From contig QUBZ01000007.1 in assembly GCA_014338005.1 (NCBI GenBank), positions 1-64,000 on the forward strand: 64,000 nucleotides of DNA. Direction: 5' to 3'. The notes under the pieces are model-generated. The model searched no databases, was not told the origin of the DNA, and was given only the letters and a program-made list of their open reading frames with translations. Both the position numbers and the translations under genes were made by a program. Numbering within the stretch: position 1 is the stretch's first letter; every line of letters starts with the position of its first letter. The stretch is from Chloroflexota bacterium (GTDB lineage: Bacteria > Chloroflexota > Anaerolineae > Aggregatilineales > Phototrophicaceae). Positions 16,967 to 24,662 of this stretch are shown here, piece after piece.

Positions 16967-18148
16967 ATGGCGGATATGACCAACGGGGACGCCATTAACC
17001 GCGCCCCGACTGCTGACGAACTCCGCGCTTTATTCCTGCTCGACCCGGAAATTGTGTTCCTCAATCACGGCTCGTTCGGGGCCTGCCCGCGTCCGGTGTT
17101 TGAGCTTTACCAGGACTGGCAGCGCCAACTGGAGCGCCAGCCGGTCGAATTTTTAGGCCGCCGCCACGATCACCTGCTGGATGAGGCGCGCGCCCGCCTG
17201 GGACTGTACTTGAACGCCGACCCCGCCGATCTGATTTTTGTGCCGAACGCGACCGCCGGCATCAACGCGGTGGCGCGTTCGCTGGCGCTGGCAGCAGGTG
17301 ATGAAATCCTGACGACCGATCACGAATACGGCGCGATGGATTACACCTGGCAGCATATTTGCCACAAGGCCGGGGCGTATCACGCCCGCTGCCCGATTCC
17401 GCTGCCGGTGACGGATGCCGAAGAAGTGGTCGAACGGCTGTGGTCGGCGGTGACGCCGCGCACCCGCGCCATTTTCCTCAGCCACATCACCTCGCCAACG
17501 GCGCTGATTTTGCCGGTGGAAGCCCTGTGCCGCCGCGCCCGCGCCGCCGGCATCCTGACCATCATTGACGGCGCGCACGCCCCCGGCCAGATTCCGCTGG
17601 ATTTGACGACCCTGGATGCTGATTTTTACACCGGCAACGCCCACAAGTGGCTGTGCGCCCCCAAAGGCGCGGCCTTCCTGTATGCGCGGCGGGAACAGCA
17701 GGACTGGCTGGAGCCGCCGGTGATTAGCTGGGGCTGGCCGGAGGAGGCCTTCGCCCGGCGCGGCGGCTGGCAGGGGACGCGGGACATCGCGGCTTACCTG
17801 TCCATCCCGGCGGCGATTGATTTCCAGGCCGCGCACGATTGGCCGGCGGTGCGCGGGCGCTGCCACAGCCTGGCGCGGGAAGCCCGGCGGCGGCTGGCCG
17901 ACCTGACCGGGCTGCCGCCGATTTCGCCGGACGCGCCCGGCTGGTTCGCGCAGATGGTCAGCATCCCGCTGCCGCCGGTGGAGGCTGAAGCACTGAAAAT
18001 GCGGCTGTACGACGAATACAGCATCGAAGCGCCGCTGATCGCCTGGAACGGCGAGCTGTATATCCGCGTGTCGTTCCAGGGCTATAACGACGAACGCGAC
18101 CTGGAACGGCTGCTGGCGGCGCTTTCCGCGCTGCTGGGAGAAAGCTAA
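16967..18148 (+). CDS. PLP-dependent class V aminotransferase (isopenicillin-N-epimerase-like)
   Basis: 393 residues of fold type I. It has FLNHGSFGACP at the N-terminus, NATAGINAVA (cofactor phosphate pocket), IIDGAHAPGQIP with the Asp that contacts the pyridine nitrogen, and GNAHKWLCAPKG with the Schiff-base Lys. The pattern fits the isopenicillin-N epimerase/cysteine-desulfurase-like branch (CefD family). No beta-lactam pathway is nearby, so the reaction (epimerase, lyase or desulfurase-like) is unassigned. Twenty bases separate it from the methyltransferase gene. Confidence 0.85.
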   Translation: MADMTNGDAINRAPTADELRALFLLDPEIVFLNHGSFGACPRPVFELYQDWQRQLERQPVEFLGRRHDHLLDEARARLGLYLNADPADLIFVPNATAGINAVARSLALAAGDEILTTDHEYGAMDYTWQHICHKAGAYHARCPIPLPVTDAEEVVERLWSAVTPRTRAIFLSHITSPTALILPVEALCRRARAAGILTIIDGAHAPGQIPLDLTTLDADFYTGNAHKWLCAPKGAAFLYARREQQDWLEPPVISWGWPEEAFARRGGWQGTRDIAAYLSIPAAIDFQAAHDWPAVRGRCHSLAREARRRLADLTGLPPISPDAPGWFAQMVSIPLPPVEAEALKMRLYDEYSIEAPLIAWNGELYIRVSFQGYNDERDLERLLAALSALLGES

Positions 18149-18166
18149 AAGCGTAACACAAAGCAC

Positions 18167-18190
18167 GTAGGGGCGAGGCTCGCCTCGCCC
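18167..18190. repeat. extragenic palindrome (GTAGGG-type)
   Basis: GGGCGAGG (18171-18178), a 4-nt loop and CCTCGCCC (18183-18190) form a perfect hairpin preceded by GTAG. The same plan (GTAGGG, 8-bp stem, 4-nt loop) recurs at 19779-19801, suggesting a dispersed REP-like family. Confidence 0.6.
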
Positions 18191-18765
18191 GCTGCATAGA
18201 AGAACAGCCTAACGCAAAGAGCGCGAAGGGGCGAAGGCGCAGAGAGGGTAGGGGCGGCTCATTCCCTTTGCTCATCTGCGGCTTTGCGTTAAATTTATGT
18301 TGGTTGAATATGACTCGCCCGCGCCGGGGGAAAACGCATGTCCCACGTTTTTATCAGCTACAGCAAGAAGGACCGCGACTATGCCCGCCGTCTGGCCGAC
18401 CGGCTGATCGAACGCGGCTTTGACGTGTGGATTGACGACCGGATTGATTACGGCGACGATTGGTGGCGTACTATCGTGCGCGCCATCGCGGCGCAAAGGC
18501 GTTTATCGCCATCATGACCGATGAGTCGGACGCTTCGGAGTGGGTGCAGCGGGAAGTGACGCTGGCGGACAGGGAGCGCATCCCGGCTTTCCCGCTGTGG
18601 CTGGACGGCGATTTTCATGCCAGCGAAAACTGGGCGATTTACGTGCGGACGCAGTATGCCGATGTGCGCGGCGGGGCGCTGCCGAATGACGATTTTTATG
18701 ACCGCCTCGCCAGACACGCCCCGCGCAAGCCGGTATCCGCCGGGGCGGACGTGACAGCGCCGCCG

Positions 18766-18803
18766 CCCTCACCCCCGGTCCCTCTCCCGAAAGGAGAGGG
18801 GAG
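18766..18803. repeat. palindromic repeat translated in frame (linker of TIR-FGE gene)
   Basis: Inside the gene, CCCTCACCC leads into CCCTCTCC (18780-18787), loop CGAAA and GGAGAGGG (18793-18800). It encodes PPSPPVPLPKGEG between the TIR and FGE domains. This is a common extragenic palindrome type, here used as coding linker. Confidence 0.6.
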
Positions 18804-19183
18804 AAAACCTGCGTCTGCACCGCCTCTGCAGCTGCCCGACCTGTCGGCCATCCTGCCGCCGCCGTTTGAATGGTGTTTAATCCCGGCGGGGCAGGTGACG
18901 CTGGAAGAAGGCGGCTATGTGCCGGAGGGCGGGCAGACCTTCGACGTGCCGGCTTTTGCGATGGCGAAATACCCGATCACCAACGCGCAGTTTGACGTGT
19001 TTGCGCGGGCGAAAGATGGCTACCGGGATGCAATGTGGTGGGATTATTCGGATGAGGCGAAAGCCTGGCGGAAGCAGAATGCGAAGCCGAAAGCACCGGG
19101 CTTCGGCGGCGTGGGCGACCATCCCCGCGCCGACGTGACGTGGTACGAAGCGGCGGTCTTCTGCCGGTGGTTGAACTGGAAGG

Positions 19184-19235
19184 CCCTCACCCTCAACTCA
19201 TCCCTATTCGATGGGGAGGGGCGAAGGGGAGGGGA
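19184..19235. repeat. second repeat of the CCCTCACCC type inside the FGE domain
   Basis: It starts with the same CCCTCACCC and ends in GGGGAGGGGCGAAGGGGAGGGG. It encodes a stretch from ALTLNSSLFDGEG to RRGG that interrupts the conserved FGE strand pair (WLN … ITLPTEQQW) where relatives have only a short turn. The stem is less perfect than in the first copy. Confidence 0.5.
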
Positions 19236-19659
19236 TGTTATCACTCTGCCCACCGAACAGCAGTGGCAGCGGGCGGCGCAGGGTGACGATGGCCGGGAAT
19301 ATCCCTGGGGCAGCACTTTTGACGCGAAACGCTGCAACACGTCTGAAGGCGACATCGGGCGAACCACGCGGGTGACGGCCTACCCGGACGGCGCGAGTCC
19401 CTACGGCGTGGTGGACATGGCCGGCAACGTTTGGGAGTGGTGTTTGACCGATTATGATACCGGCGCGGATGATGTGAACAAAAGTGCTAAGCGCCGGGTG
19501 CTGCGGGGTGGCTCGTTCATCAACGAACAGTTCAGCGCCGCTGCGTCGTCTCGCGGCCGCAACTTCCCGCTCAACAGGAACGACTCCTATGGTTTGCGGG
19601 TGGTGTTGTGCGCCCCTAAACGTCTCTGAACTCTGATACTCTGGCCTCTGAAGCTCTTG

Positions 19660-19828
19660 GCGACCGAAGGTCGCTCTCTGAGGGGGTGTGGCGACCTGAG
19701 GGGGGAGGGCAAAGCCCCCGCCGGGAATCTCGCGCGGAGCGCGAGTCGCGCAAAAACCGGAAACCGCACCCCTGCCTGTAGGGACACGCTTCTGCGTGTC
19801 CGGGGCGGCGGACGGCCAGAAGGCCGTC
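19660..19828. repeat. cluster of five short perfect palindromes
   Basis: Between the TIR-FGE gene and the convergent WapI-like gene lie GCGACC-GAA-GGTCGC (19660-19674), GGGC-AAA-GCCC (19707-19717), CTCGCGC-GGA-GCGCGAG (19729-19745), GGACACGC-TTCT-GCGTGTCC (19782-19801) and GACGGCC-AGAA-GGCCGTC (19811-19828). All have 3-4 nt loops. No coding sequence is seen in this 198-bp gap. The last hairpin touches the stop codon of the minus-strand gene. Confidence 0.65.
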
Positions 19829-20310
19829 TATTGGCCGGGCGCGGCGCGCTGCGGAAAACGCGCCAGGTCGGCGGCCAGCCCCTCGGCGAAGGCGCGCAGC
19901 ACGTCCGGCGGCGTGTGAAACCGCAGCGAAACGATGTTGTTCTGGCGCGGCACCAGCACTTTGGTCGGCGGCTGGAACTCGTCCATCAACTGCACCGCCA
20001 GCCCCAGCAGGCCGCCGTCGTCGCCCCGGATGGTTTCAAACAGGATGTCCGGCTCGGAAAACCCGTAAAATTCCTGCGCCACCGGGCGGCCTTCGCTCAG
20101 GTCAAACAGCCAGCCGATGCAGCCGTCCAGCTCCCAGGTCAGCGCGCCGGCGTCCTCGACCTGCCAGCGCCAGGCGCCGTGTACCGATTGCAGCGCCACG
20201 CGGATCACCAGCCAGTTCGAGTCCTCCGGGGCGTCCAGGATGGCGGGAAATTCGTACCCGGCGACGGACATTTCCAGGCGAAAGCGGTCGTTGGTCAAAG
20301 CGGCGGGCAT
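19828..20310 (-). CDS. WapI-like immunity-family protein
   Basis: 160 residues from ATG 20310 (SD GGAGGTGA just upstream). RLEMSVAGYEFP followed by DSNWLVIRVAL, GAWRWQVEDAGALTWELDGCIGWL and a C-terminal LRFHTPPDVLRAF match the pattern of the WapI immunity family, which neutralises contact-dependent WapA tRNase toxins. There is no WapA-like Rhs/YD-repeat toxin in the window, so it would be an orphan immunity gene or a domesticated relative. It is divergent from the TPR gene at 20437. Confidence 0.55.
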   Translation of the reverse strand: MPAALTNDRFRLEMSVAGYEFPAILDAPEDSNWLVIRVALQSVHGAWRWQVEDAGALTWELDGCIGWLFDLSEGRPVAQEFYGFSEPDILFETIRGDDGGLLGLAVQLMDEFQPPTKVLVPRQNNIVSLRFHTPPDVLRAFAEGLAADLARFPQRAAPGQ

Positions 20311-20436
20311 CGTCACCTCCAGGCGTGTGCGGTCTGTATACTGTTTATTATAAACGATAACGAGTTCGCTGGCCTCCTCCTAAAACTATGCTATGATTCA
20401 GATGGATTGGGATACTAAGTGAGAGAGTGACAGGTT

Positions 20437-21462
20437 ATGCCCGCAAATGTGGACGGCATGGTGCGCGAAGGCATCAGCGCCTACCGCGCCGGTCGTAAGG
20501 ACGAAGCCCGCGCGTTTTTGCTGAAGGCGGTTGAACTGGACGAACGCAACGAACAGGCCTGGCTGTGGTTGAGCGCGGTGGTGGAATCGGTGGATGAGCA
20601 GCGCATCTGCCTGGAGAACGTGCTGGCGATCAACCCCAGCAGCGAACGCGCGCTGCAAGGTTTGCAGATTTTGAGCCAGAAAGGCGGCCCGCCCGCGCCG
20701 GCCAAAGCCGACGACGTGCTGGCGAGCGTGAGTTTTACCCCTGCGCCGCCGCCCGCGCCGGCCCCCAGCAGCCCGCCCCCGGCGGCTTCCCCCTTCAGCG
20801 CCGCAGGCGAGGCCGACGAACTGCCGGACATCCAGTGGGACGAAGCGCCGACGGCCACCAGCAGCGCCAGTTCCACCCGGCGCGTGAACGAACCGTCGTC
20901 GGGGGAATATGACGATTGGGTGAACAGCCTGAACCTGGGCGGCGGTAATACGCTGCTGCAAGACCTGGGTGTGGATTTTGAAGCGCCGTCCGCGATGGAC
21001 GAGATGGCGAAGTTCATCTCTACGCCGTCGGCTTTTGAGGATGATGAGGACGAAGACCTGTTCGGCGGGCTGGATGTCGGCACCCCGGTCGGCGACCCGT
21101 TCAGCGGGCCGTTCAGCGCCGCCGAAACGAGCGTGCCGCCGGCCGCCGCGCCGCGCGCCGCTGCGCCCAAAACGCCGCCCGCCAGGGCCGCCGCGCTCAA
21201 ACCCGATCCGCTGCTGGACGAGATGGAAGAGGAGGACGAAGCGGACGAATTTATTTCCGAGTTCGAGGATTATGACCGCGCCACGCTGGACGCCCCCGAC
21301 CCGTCTGAGCTGTTCCGGTATATCCCGGCGGAAATCACGGCCACGCGGCTGCCCGGCACGCGGGAACGCTACCCGGCGCTGGCGGTGCTGGGGCTGCTGG
21401 CCGCCCTGGCGCTGAACTTGGGTGCGGCGGCGCTGCTGGTCACGCGGCTGACGGGTGGGTGA
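20437..21462 (+). CDS. TPR protein with long disordered linker and C-terminal TM anchor
   Basis: 341 residues. Residues ~1-75 are TPR-like (GISAYRAGRKDEARAFLLKAVELD, then LENVLAINPSSERALQGLQIL). A ~200-residue Ala/Pro- and Asp/Glu-rich low-complexity linker follows. The final ~25 residues (LAVLGLLAALALNLGAAALLVT) form one membrane helix at the very C-terminus, as in tail-anchored proteins. The TPR part would face the cytoplasm. The function is unknown. The same architecture is frequent in Chloroflexota (my impression). Confidence 0.65.
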   Translation: MPANVDGMVREGISAYRAGRKDEARAFLLKAVELDERNEQAWLWLSAVVESVDEQRICLENVLAINPSSERALQGLQILSQKGGPPAPAKADDVLASVSFTPAPPPAPAPSSPPPAASPFSAAGEADELPDIQWDEAPTATSSASSTRRVNEPSSGEYDDWVNSLNLGGGNTLLQDLGVDFEAPSAMDEMAKFISTPSAFEDDEDEDLFGGLDVGTPVGDPFSGPFSAAETSVPPAAAPRAAAPKTPPARAAALKPDPLLDEMEEEDEADEFISEFEDYDRATLDAPDPSELFRYIPAEITATRLPGTRERYPALAVLGLLAALALNLGAAALLVTRLTGG

Positions 21463-21510
21463 GCGCAAAAATGCGCGAATGTTTCGCCGATTTTTAACGC
21501 CCCGGACTGC

Positions 21511-21539
21511 TTGACAGCCGTCTGTAAACACGTTATGCT
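21511..21539 (+). promoter_or_regulatory. sigma70-type promoter of lysC
   Basis: TTGACA (21511-21516), 17 bp and TATGCT (21534-21539): a near-consensus promoter. The predicted start near 21546 leaves a ~219-nt leader before lysC. Confidence 0.75.
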
Positions 21540-21590
21540 AACTTCACGTTGGGCGGCGAAAAGCCGCCTTGTCAACAGGATGGAATCGCC

Positions 21591-21680
21591 GTGATCGGCA
21601 GCCTGGTTGTGTTCATGATGACTATGGGCATGGGTACTAATCCCCATCGAAAGATGCGGGGGCGTTTCCGCTTGCCATAG
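21591..21680 (+). CDS. putative Met/Thr-rich leader peptide of lysC
   Basis: GTG 21591 (or ATG 21615) opens a 29-codon frame ending TAG 21680. Its middle reads FMMTMGMGTN, five Met/Thr codons in seven, lying 25 nt before the terminator stem. Met and Thr are end products of the aspartate pathway that lysC starts, so ribosome stalling could switch the downstream terminator. The SD is weak (AGGA at 21577-21580). This reading is inferential. Confidence 0.4.
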   Translation: MIGSLVVFMMTMGMGTNPHRKMRGRFRLP

Positions 21681-21704
21681 TCGCCAGGGCAAGAACGTTG
21701 ATGA

Positions 21705-21735
21705 AAGCGTGTGGGAACCCCCCACACGCTTTTTT
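21705..21735 (+). terminator. intrinsic terminator/attenuator upstream of lysC
   Basis: AAGCGTGTGGG (21705-21715), a 5-nt loop and CCCACACGCTT (21721-21731) form an uninterrupted stem. It runs into T (21730-21735). It lies inside the lysC leader, 30 nt before ATG 21765, so most transcripts should stop here unless it is relieved. A CTTGCC/GGCAAG hairpin (21671-21692) upstream may be part of the switch. Confidence 0.8.
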
Positions 21736-21764
21736 GTTTGAGATTCAGGGGAGAGCGAAAAACC

Positions 21765-23180
21765 ATGACGAAACTGATAACGATGAAGTTCGGCGGGACA
21801 TCGGTCGGCAGCCCGGAAGCGATTGCCAATGTGGTCGGCATCGTCAAGGGCGAGGTGGAGGCGGGCAGCCGCGTGATGGTGATTGTTTCGGCCATGTCCG
21901 GCGTCACCGACGCGCTGCTGGCGTCGGTGAAGATGGCGATTGCCGATAATAAATGGGGCTACCTGGACACCGCGCGCAAACTGCGCGACCGCCACGACGA
22001 TACGCTGAATATCCTGATTCCGCCGGGCAAAAACCGCGAACAGACGCAGGCGGAAATTGCCGCCCTGCTGGAGGAATATACGCGAATCTGCCAGGCGGTG
22101 AACATCCTGGGCGAAGCCACGCCGCGCATCTGGGATGCGGTGGTTTCGTTTGGCGAACGTTTAAGCTGCCGGGTGGTGGCGGCGGTGCTGCGGCATCACG
22201 GGCTGGACGCGCGCGCCTTCGACGCGGGCGACTTTTTGCTGACCGACGACCAATACCAGCAGGCCGCGCCGCTGTGGGCCGAAACCCAGGCGCGCATTGA
22301 CGAAAAACTGCGCCCAATGCTGGAGCGGGGCGTGACGCCGGTTATCACCGGTTTCCTGGGGGCCACGCGCGACGGCAACATCACCACGCTGGGGCGGGGC
22401 GGCAGCGATTACAGCGGGGCGATTTTTGCCGCCTGCGCCGACAGCGACGAACTGGTGATCTGGACGGATGTGGACGGCGTGATGACCGCCGACCCGCGCC
22501 TGGACAAACGCGCTCGCGTGCTGCCGTATGTGTCGTACCAGGAAGTGGGCGAGCTGGCCTTTTACGGCGCGAAGGTGCTGCATCCCAAAACCGTCCAGCC
22601 GATTCTGGACAAGGGGATACCGATTCGGGTGCGGAACACATTTAATCCACAGCACCCCGGCACGCTCATCCGCGAAAACGGCGAGCGCACGCACACGGTC
22701 ATCAAGGCCGTGACGAGCATCAAAAACGTCAGCCTGCTGACGGTCAGCGGCAAGGGTATGATCGGCGTGCCGGGCATTGCCGGGCGCACCTTCCTGGCGA
22801 GCGCGCAGGCCGGCGCCAGCATCCTGATGATTTCGCAGTCGTCGTCGGAGCAGAGTTTCTGTTTTCTGGTGACGGACAATACCGCGCGGAATGTGCGGGA
22901 AGCGATTGAAGCGGAACTGGCCGCCGAACTGGCGCGGCGTGACATTGACCGGGTGGATGTTGAAGAAAATGTGGTGATTATCACGGCGGTGGGCGCGGGG
23001 ATGCGCGGCACGCCGGGCGTGGCCGGGCGCGTGTTTTCGGTGATGGGCGAGCGCGGCATCAACGTCATCGCCATCGCGCAGGGGTCATCGGAGTGCAGCA
23101 TTTCATTCGTGGTGCCGCAGGATGATCTGGAGCGGGCGGTGATCGCGCTGCACGATCTGGCGCTGGACGGCGCGGCGTGA
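21765..23180 (+). CDS. lysC: aspartate kinase
   Basis: 471 residues. It catalyses ATP-dependent phosphorylation of L-aspartate, the first step toward Lys, Thr, Met and Ile. The kinase domain opens TMKFGGTSVGSPEAI, has SFGERLSC (substrate) and TTLGRGGSDYSG (nucleotide), and is followed by two ACT-type regulatory units (VSLLTVSGKGMIGVPG and VVIITAVGAGMRGTPG with the SSECSISF turn). It is monofunctional: no homoserine dehydrogenase is fused. The long N-terminal central insertion fits the ThrA/LysC-III class. ATG 21765 was chosen because the conserved MTKL start lies there. Expression is probably attenuated by the leader at 21591-21735. Confidence 0.93.
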   Translation: MTKLITMKFGGTSVGSPEAIANVVGIVKGEVEAGSRVMVIVSAMSGVTDALLASVKMAIADNKWGYLDTARKLRDRHDDTLNILIPPGKNREQTQAEIAALLEEYTRICQAVNILGEATPRIWDAVVSFGERLSCRVVAAVLRHHGLDARAFDAGDFLLTDDQYQQAAPLWAETQARIDEKLRPMLERGVTPVITGFLGATRDGNITTLGRGGSDYSGAIFAACADSDELVIWTDVDGVMTADPRLDKRARVLPYVSYQEVGELAFYGAKVLHPKTVQPILDKGIPIRVRNTFNPQHPGTLIRENGERTHTVIKAVTSIKNVSLLTVSGKGMIGVPGIAGRTFLASAQAGASILMISQSSSEQSFCFLVTDNTARNVREAIEAELAAELARRDIDRVDVEENVVIITAVGAGMRGTPGVAGRVFSVMGERGINVIAIAQGSSECSISFVVPQDDLERAVIALHDLALDGAA

Positions 23181-23260
23181 AGTCGCGCAAATGAGGCAGG
23201 CATGTGTCCCCATGCGGGCTGCCGCTCGTGTGGGGACTTGCTCAACCGCCGCGCGGCAAC

Positions 23261-23290
23261 AAAAACGCCGCGCTGTTCACAACGCGGCGT
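23261..23290 (-). terminator. intrinsic terminator of the tRNA-Ser pair
   Basis: ACGCCGCG (23265-23272) pairs with CGCGGCGT (23283-23290). On the minus strand the stem runs into TTTTTG. It sits 5 bp beyond the tRNA-Ser(GCU) 3' end. Upstream, GTCCCCA (23206-23212)/TGGGGAC (23231-23237) may terminate lysC. Confidence 0.75.
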
Positions 23291-23294
23291 GCTG

Positions 23295-23384
23295 CGGGAG
23301 GGACAGGATTCGAACCTGCGATCCGGGTATAAGCCGGATAACCGCTTAGCAGGCGGCCCCATTCGACCACTCTGGCACCCCCCC
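23295..23384 (-). tRNA. tRNA-Ser (anticodon GCT)
   Basis: The acceptor GGGGGGG pairs with CCCTCCC (one G-U). The D arm is TGCCAGAGTGG, and the anticodon stem CCGC/GCGG encloses CTGCTAA (anticodon GCT). A long variable arm (ATCCGG…CCGGAT) and T loop TTCGAAT follow. The discriminator is G. The long variable arm is the class II feature of serine tRNAs. Confidence 0.93.
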
Positions 23385-23406
23385 AAAGGGTATAAATTTT
23401 TCCAGG

Positions 23407-23493
23407 CGGAGGGAGTGGGATTCGAACCCACGGTGACTCGGAAGCCACTCAGGTTTTCAAGACCAGCGCCTTAAACCACTCGGCCATCCCTCC
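23407..23493 (-). tRNA. tRNA-Ser (anticodon TGA)
   Basis: Acceptor GGAGGGA/TCCCTCC, D arm TGGCCGAGTGG, anticodon loop CTTGAAA (anticodon TGA), long variable arm (GTGGC…GTCAC), T loop TTCGAAT, discriminator G. The anticodon stem CTGGT/ACCTG has a U-U mismatch at the second pair. It is cotranscribed with tRNA-Ser(GCT) 22 nt downstream. Confidence 0.93.
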
Positions 23494-23504
23494 TGGCAGT
23501 TGGA

Positions 23505-23533
23505 ATTGTAACACAGCCTAAAAACACGGTCAA
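23505..23533 (-). promoter_or_regulatory. promoter of the tRNA-Ser pair
   Basis: On the minus strand, TTGACC (23533-23528), 17 bp and TACAAT (23510-23505) give near-consensus -35/-10 boxes. They lie 11 bp upstream of the first tRNA base at 23493. Confidence 0.75.
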
Positions 23534-23591
23534 CACTAAAATATGTGTTATCATAGTGCGCCGAGGCGTGGAACACGGCGCACGTTATTTT

Positions 23592-24662
23592 ATGGATGAT
23601 GCCGATTTGCTGCTGACAATCTTGGCCCTGCTGTACGTTGGGGTGACGATTTATCTTGCTAACCAGGACGAGCTGGCGCGACTGACGGGTGGGGGCGATG
23701 ATCTGGCCGCCCGCCAGCGGGCGCTGCTGCAGCGCTGGCTGCTGTACGGCCTGGCGCTGATGAACTTCGTCTATAACTTTCTGATTCTCCAGATGGCGCT
23801 GCTGAACGGCGTTTCGGATGCGCTGCCGGCGGACCTGATGGCGGAGCTGCCCGCCGTTGATGTGCGGGCGGCGCTGGTAAATGCTGCCCTGGCCGGGCTT
23901 ATCAGTTGGTTCGGGGCGCGTGTGGTGGCCTCGCCGGAAACGCGCCGGCTCATCCGGGAGCGGTTGGGCAGCGGGTACGACCCGGACTCACCCGTCCATA
24001 CCACCGCCGTCGTGTTATGTCTGATGTTTCTGTCGGCCACATTCGGGCAGCTTGTCCTCAGCGGCGGTTTAAGCGGCCTGGCGCAGAGTTTTGACGATAT
24101 ATCGTCGTCGTCGCTGGTGTTCCAGGCCGTGTTGATGGTGGTGGCGGCGCTGCTGGGCGTGGGGCTGGCGATCCGGCGAACACTGCCGCAGGCGCTGGAA
24201 CGGCTGGGTTTGCGCCTGCCGACCGGTCAGGATTTACGATGGGGTATTGGCGCCGGCCTGCTGCTGGTGCTGGCGCTGATGGTCATGTCGAATATCTGGG
24301 CGCTGCTGGCCCCCATCGAGCAGATCAACGAACAGAGCGCCGCTGCCGAAGGGCTGTCGCGGGCGTTCGGCACGCTGCCGCTGGCCTTGCTGCTGGCGGC
24401 GACGGCGGCGGTCGGCGAGGAGGTGCTGTTTCGTGGGGCGCTCCAGCCGGTTTTTGGCCTGTGGGCGACCGGCATCTTTTTCGCGCTGGTGCATATGCAG
24501 TACACGCTCACCCCGGCCTCGCTGATTATTTTCGTGATCGGCCTGGGTTTTGGCTGGGTACGCCAGCGCCAGAGTACGACGGCGGCGATTCTGGCGCATT
24601 TTGTCTACAATTTCGTGATACAGGTGATAGCAATCTGGGCTGCCGGGGCAGCAGGTCTGTGA
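23592..24662 (+). CDS. CPBP-family intramembrane metalloprotease (Abi)
   Basis: 356 residues with about eight TM helices. The CPBP signature motifs are GEEVLFRGALQP (~residues 274-285, catalytic Glu pair), LVHMQYTLTP (His ~300) and ILAHFVYNFV (~332-341). These residues form the metal or catalytic site of CAAX/Rce1-type proteases. Bacterial relatives serve in bacteriocin self-immunity or membrane-protein processing; no peptide substrate is seen. ATG 23592 has no good SD, and GTG at 23556 or 23568 are alternatives. Its stop overlaps the next start (ATGA), so the two are coupled. Confidence 0.82.
   Translation: MDDADLLLTILALLYVGVTIYLANQDELARLTGGGDDLAARQRALLQRWLLYGLALMNFVYNFLILQMALLNGVSDALPADLMAELPAVDVRAALVNAALAGLISWFGARVVASPETRRLIRERLGSGYDPDSPVHTTAVVLCLMFLSATFGQLVLSGGLSGLAQSFDDISSSSLVFQAVLMVVAALLGVGLAIRRTLPQALERLGLRLPTGQDLRWGIGAGLLLVLALMVMSNIWALLAPIEQINEQSAAAEGLSRAFGTLPLALLLAATAAVGEEVLFRGALQPVFGLWATGIFFALVHMQYTLTPASLIIFVIGLGFGWVRQRQSTTAAILAHFVYNFVIQVIAIWAAGAAGL

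Larger units (their letters stand above)
18338..19629 (+). pseudogene. TIR domain-FGE/sulfatase-modifying-factor fold protein, frameshifted in TIR domain
   Basis: ATG 18338 opens MSHVFISYSKKDRDYARRLA…VWIDDRIDYGDDWWRTI, a bacterial TIR domain. The frame stops after VRAIAAQRRLSPS. The neighbouring frame continues the domain as KAFIAIMTDESDASEWVQRE and runs to 19629, so one base is missing near 18488-18496. Residues after ~150 form an FGE/SUMF1 fold (FAMAKYPITNAQF, LPTEQQWQRAA, DMAGNVWEWC, RVLRGGSF). The two catalytic cysteines expected near the C-terminus are absent (AASSRGRNFP), so it is probably a binding domain. The usual NADase Glu of the TIR helix is also not seen. Two palindromic repeats are translated inside the gene. 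Confidence 0.75.

Noticed and set aside
19500-19629. Diversity-generating retroelement variable region at the end of the FGE fold
   Set aside because: The C-terminal layout resembles such targets, but no reverse transcriptase or template repeat is in the window.
21546-21764. Lysine riboswitch upstream of lysC
   Set aside because: The conserved L-box elements are not visible in this 219-nt leader; a leader peptide plus terminator explains it better.
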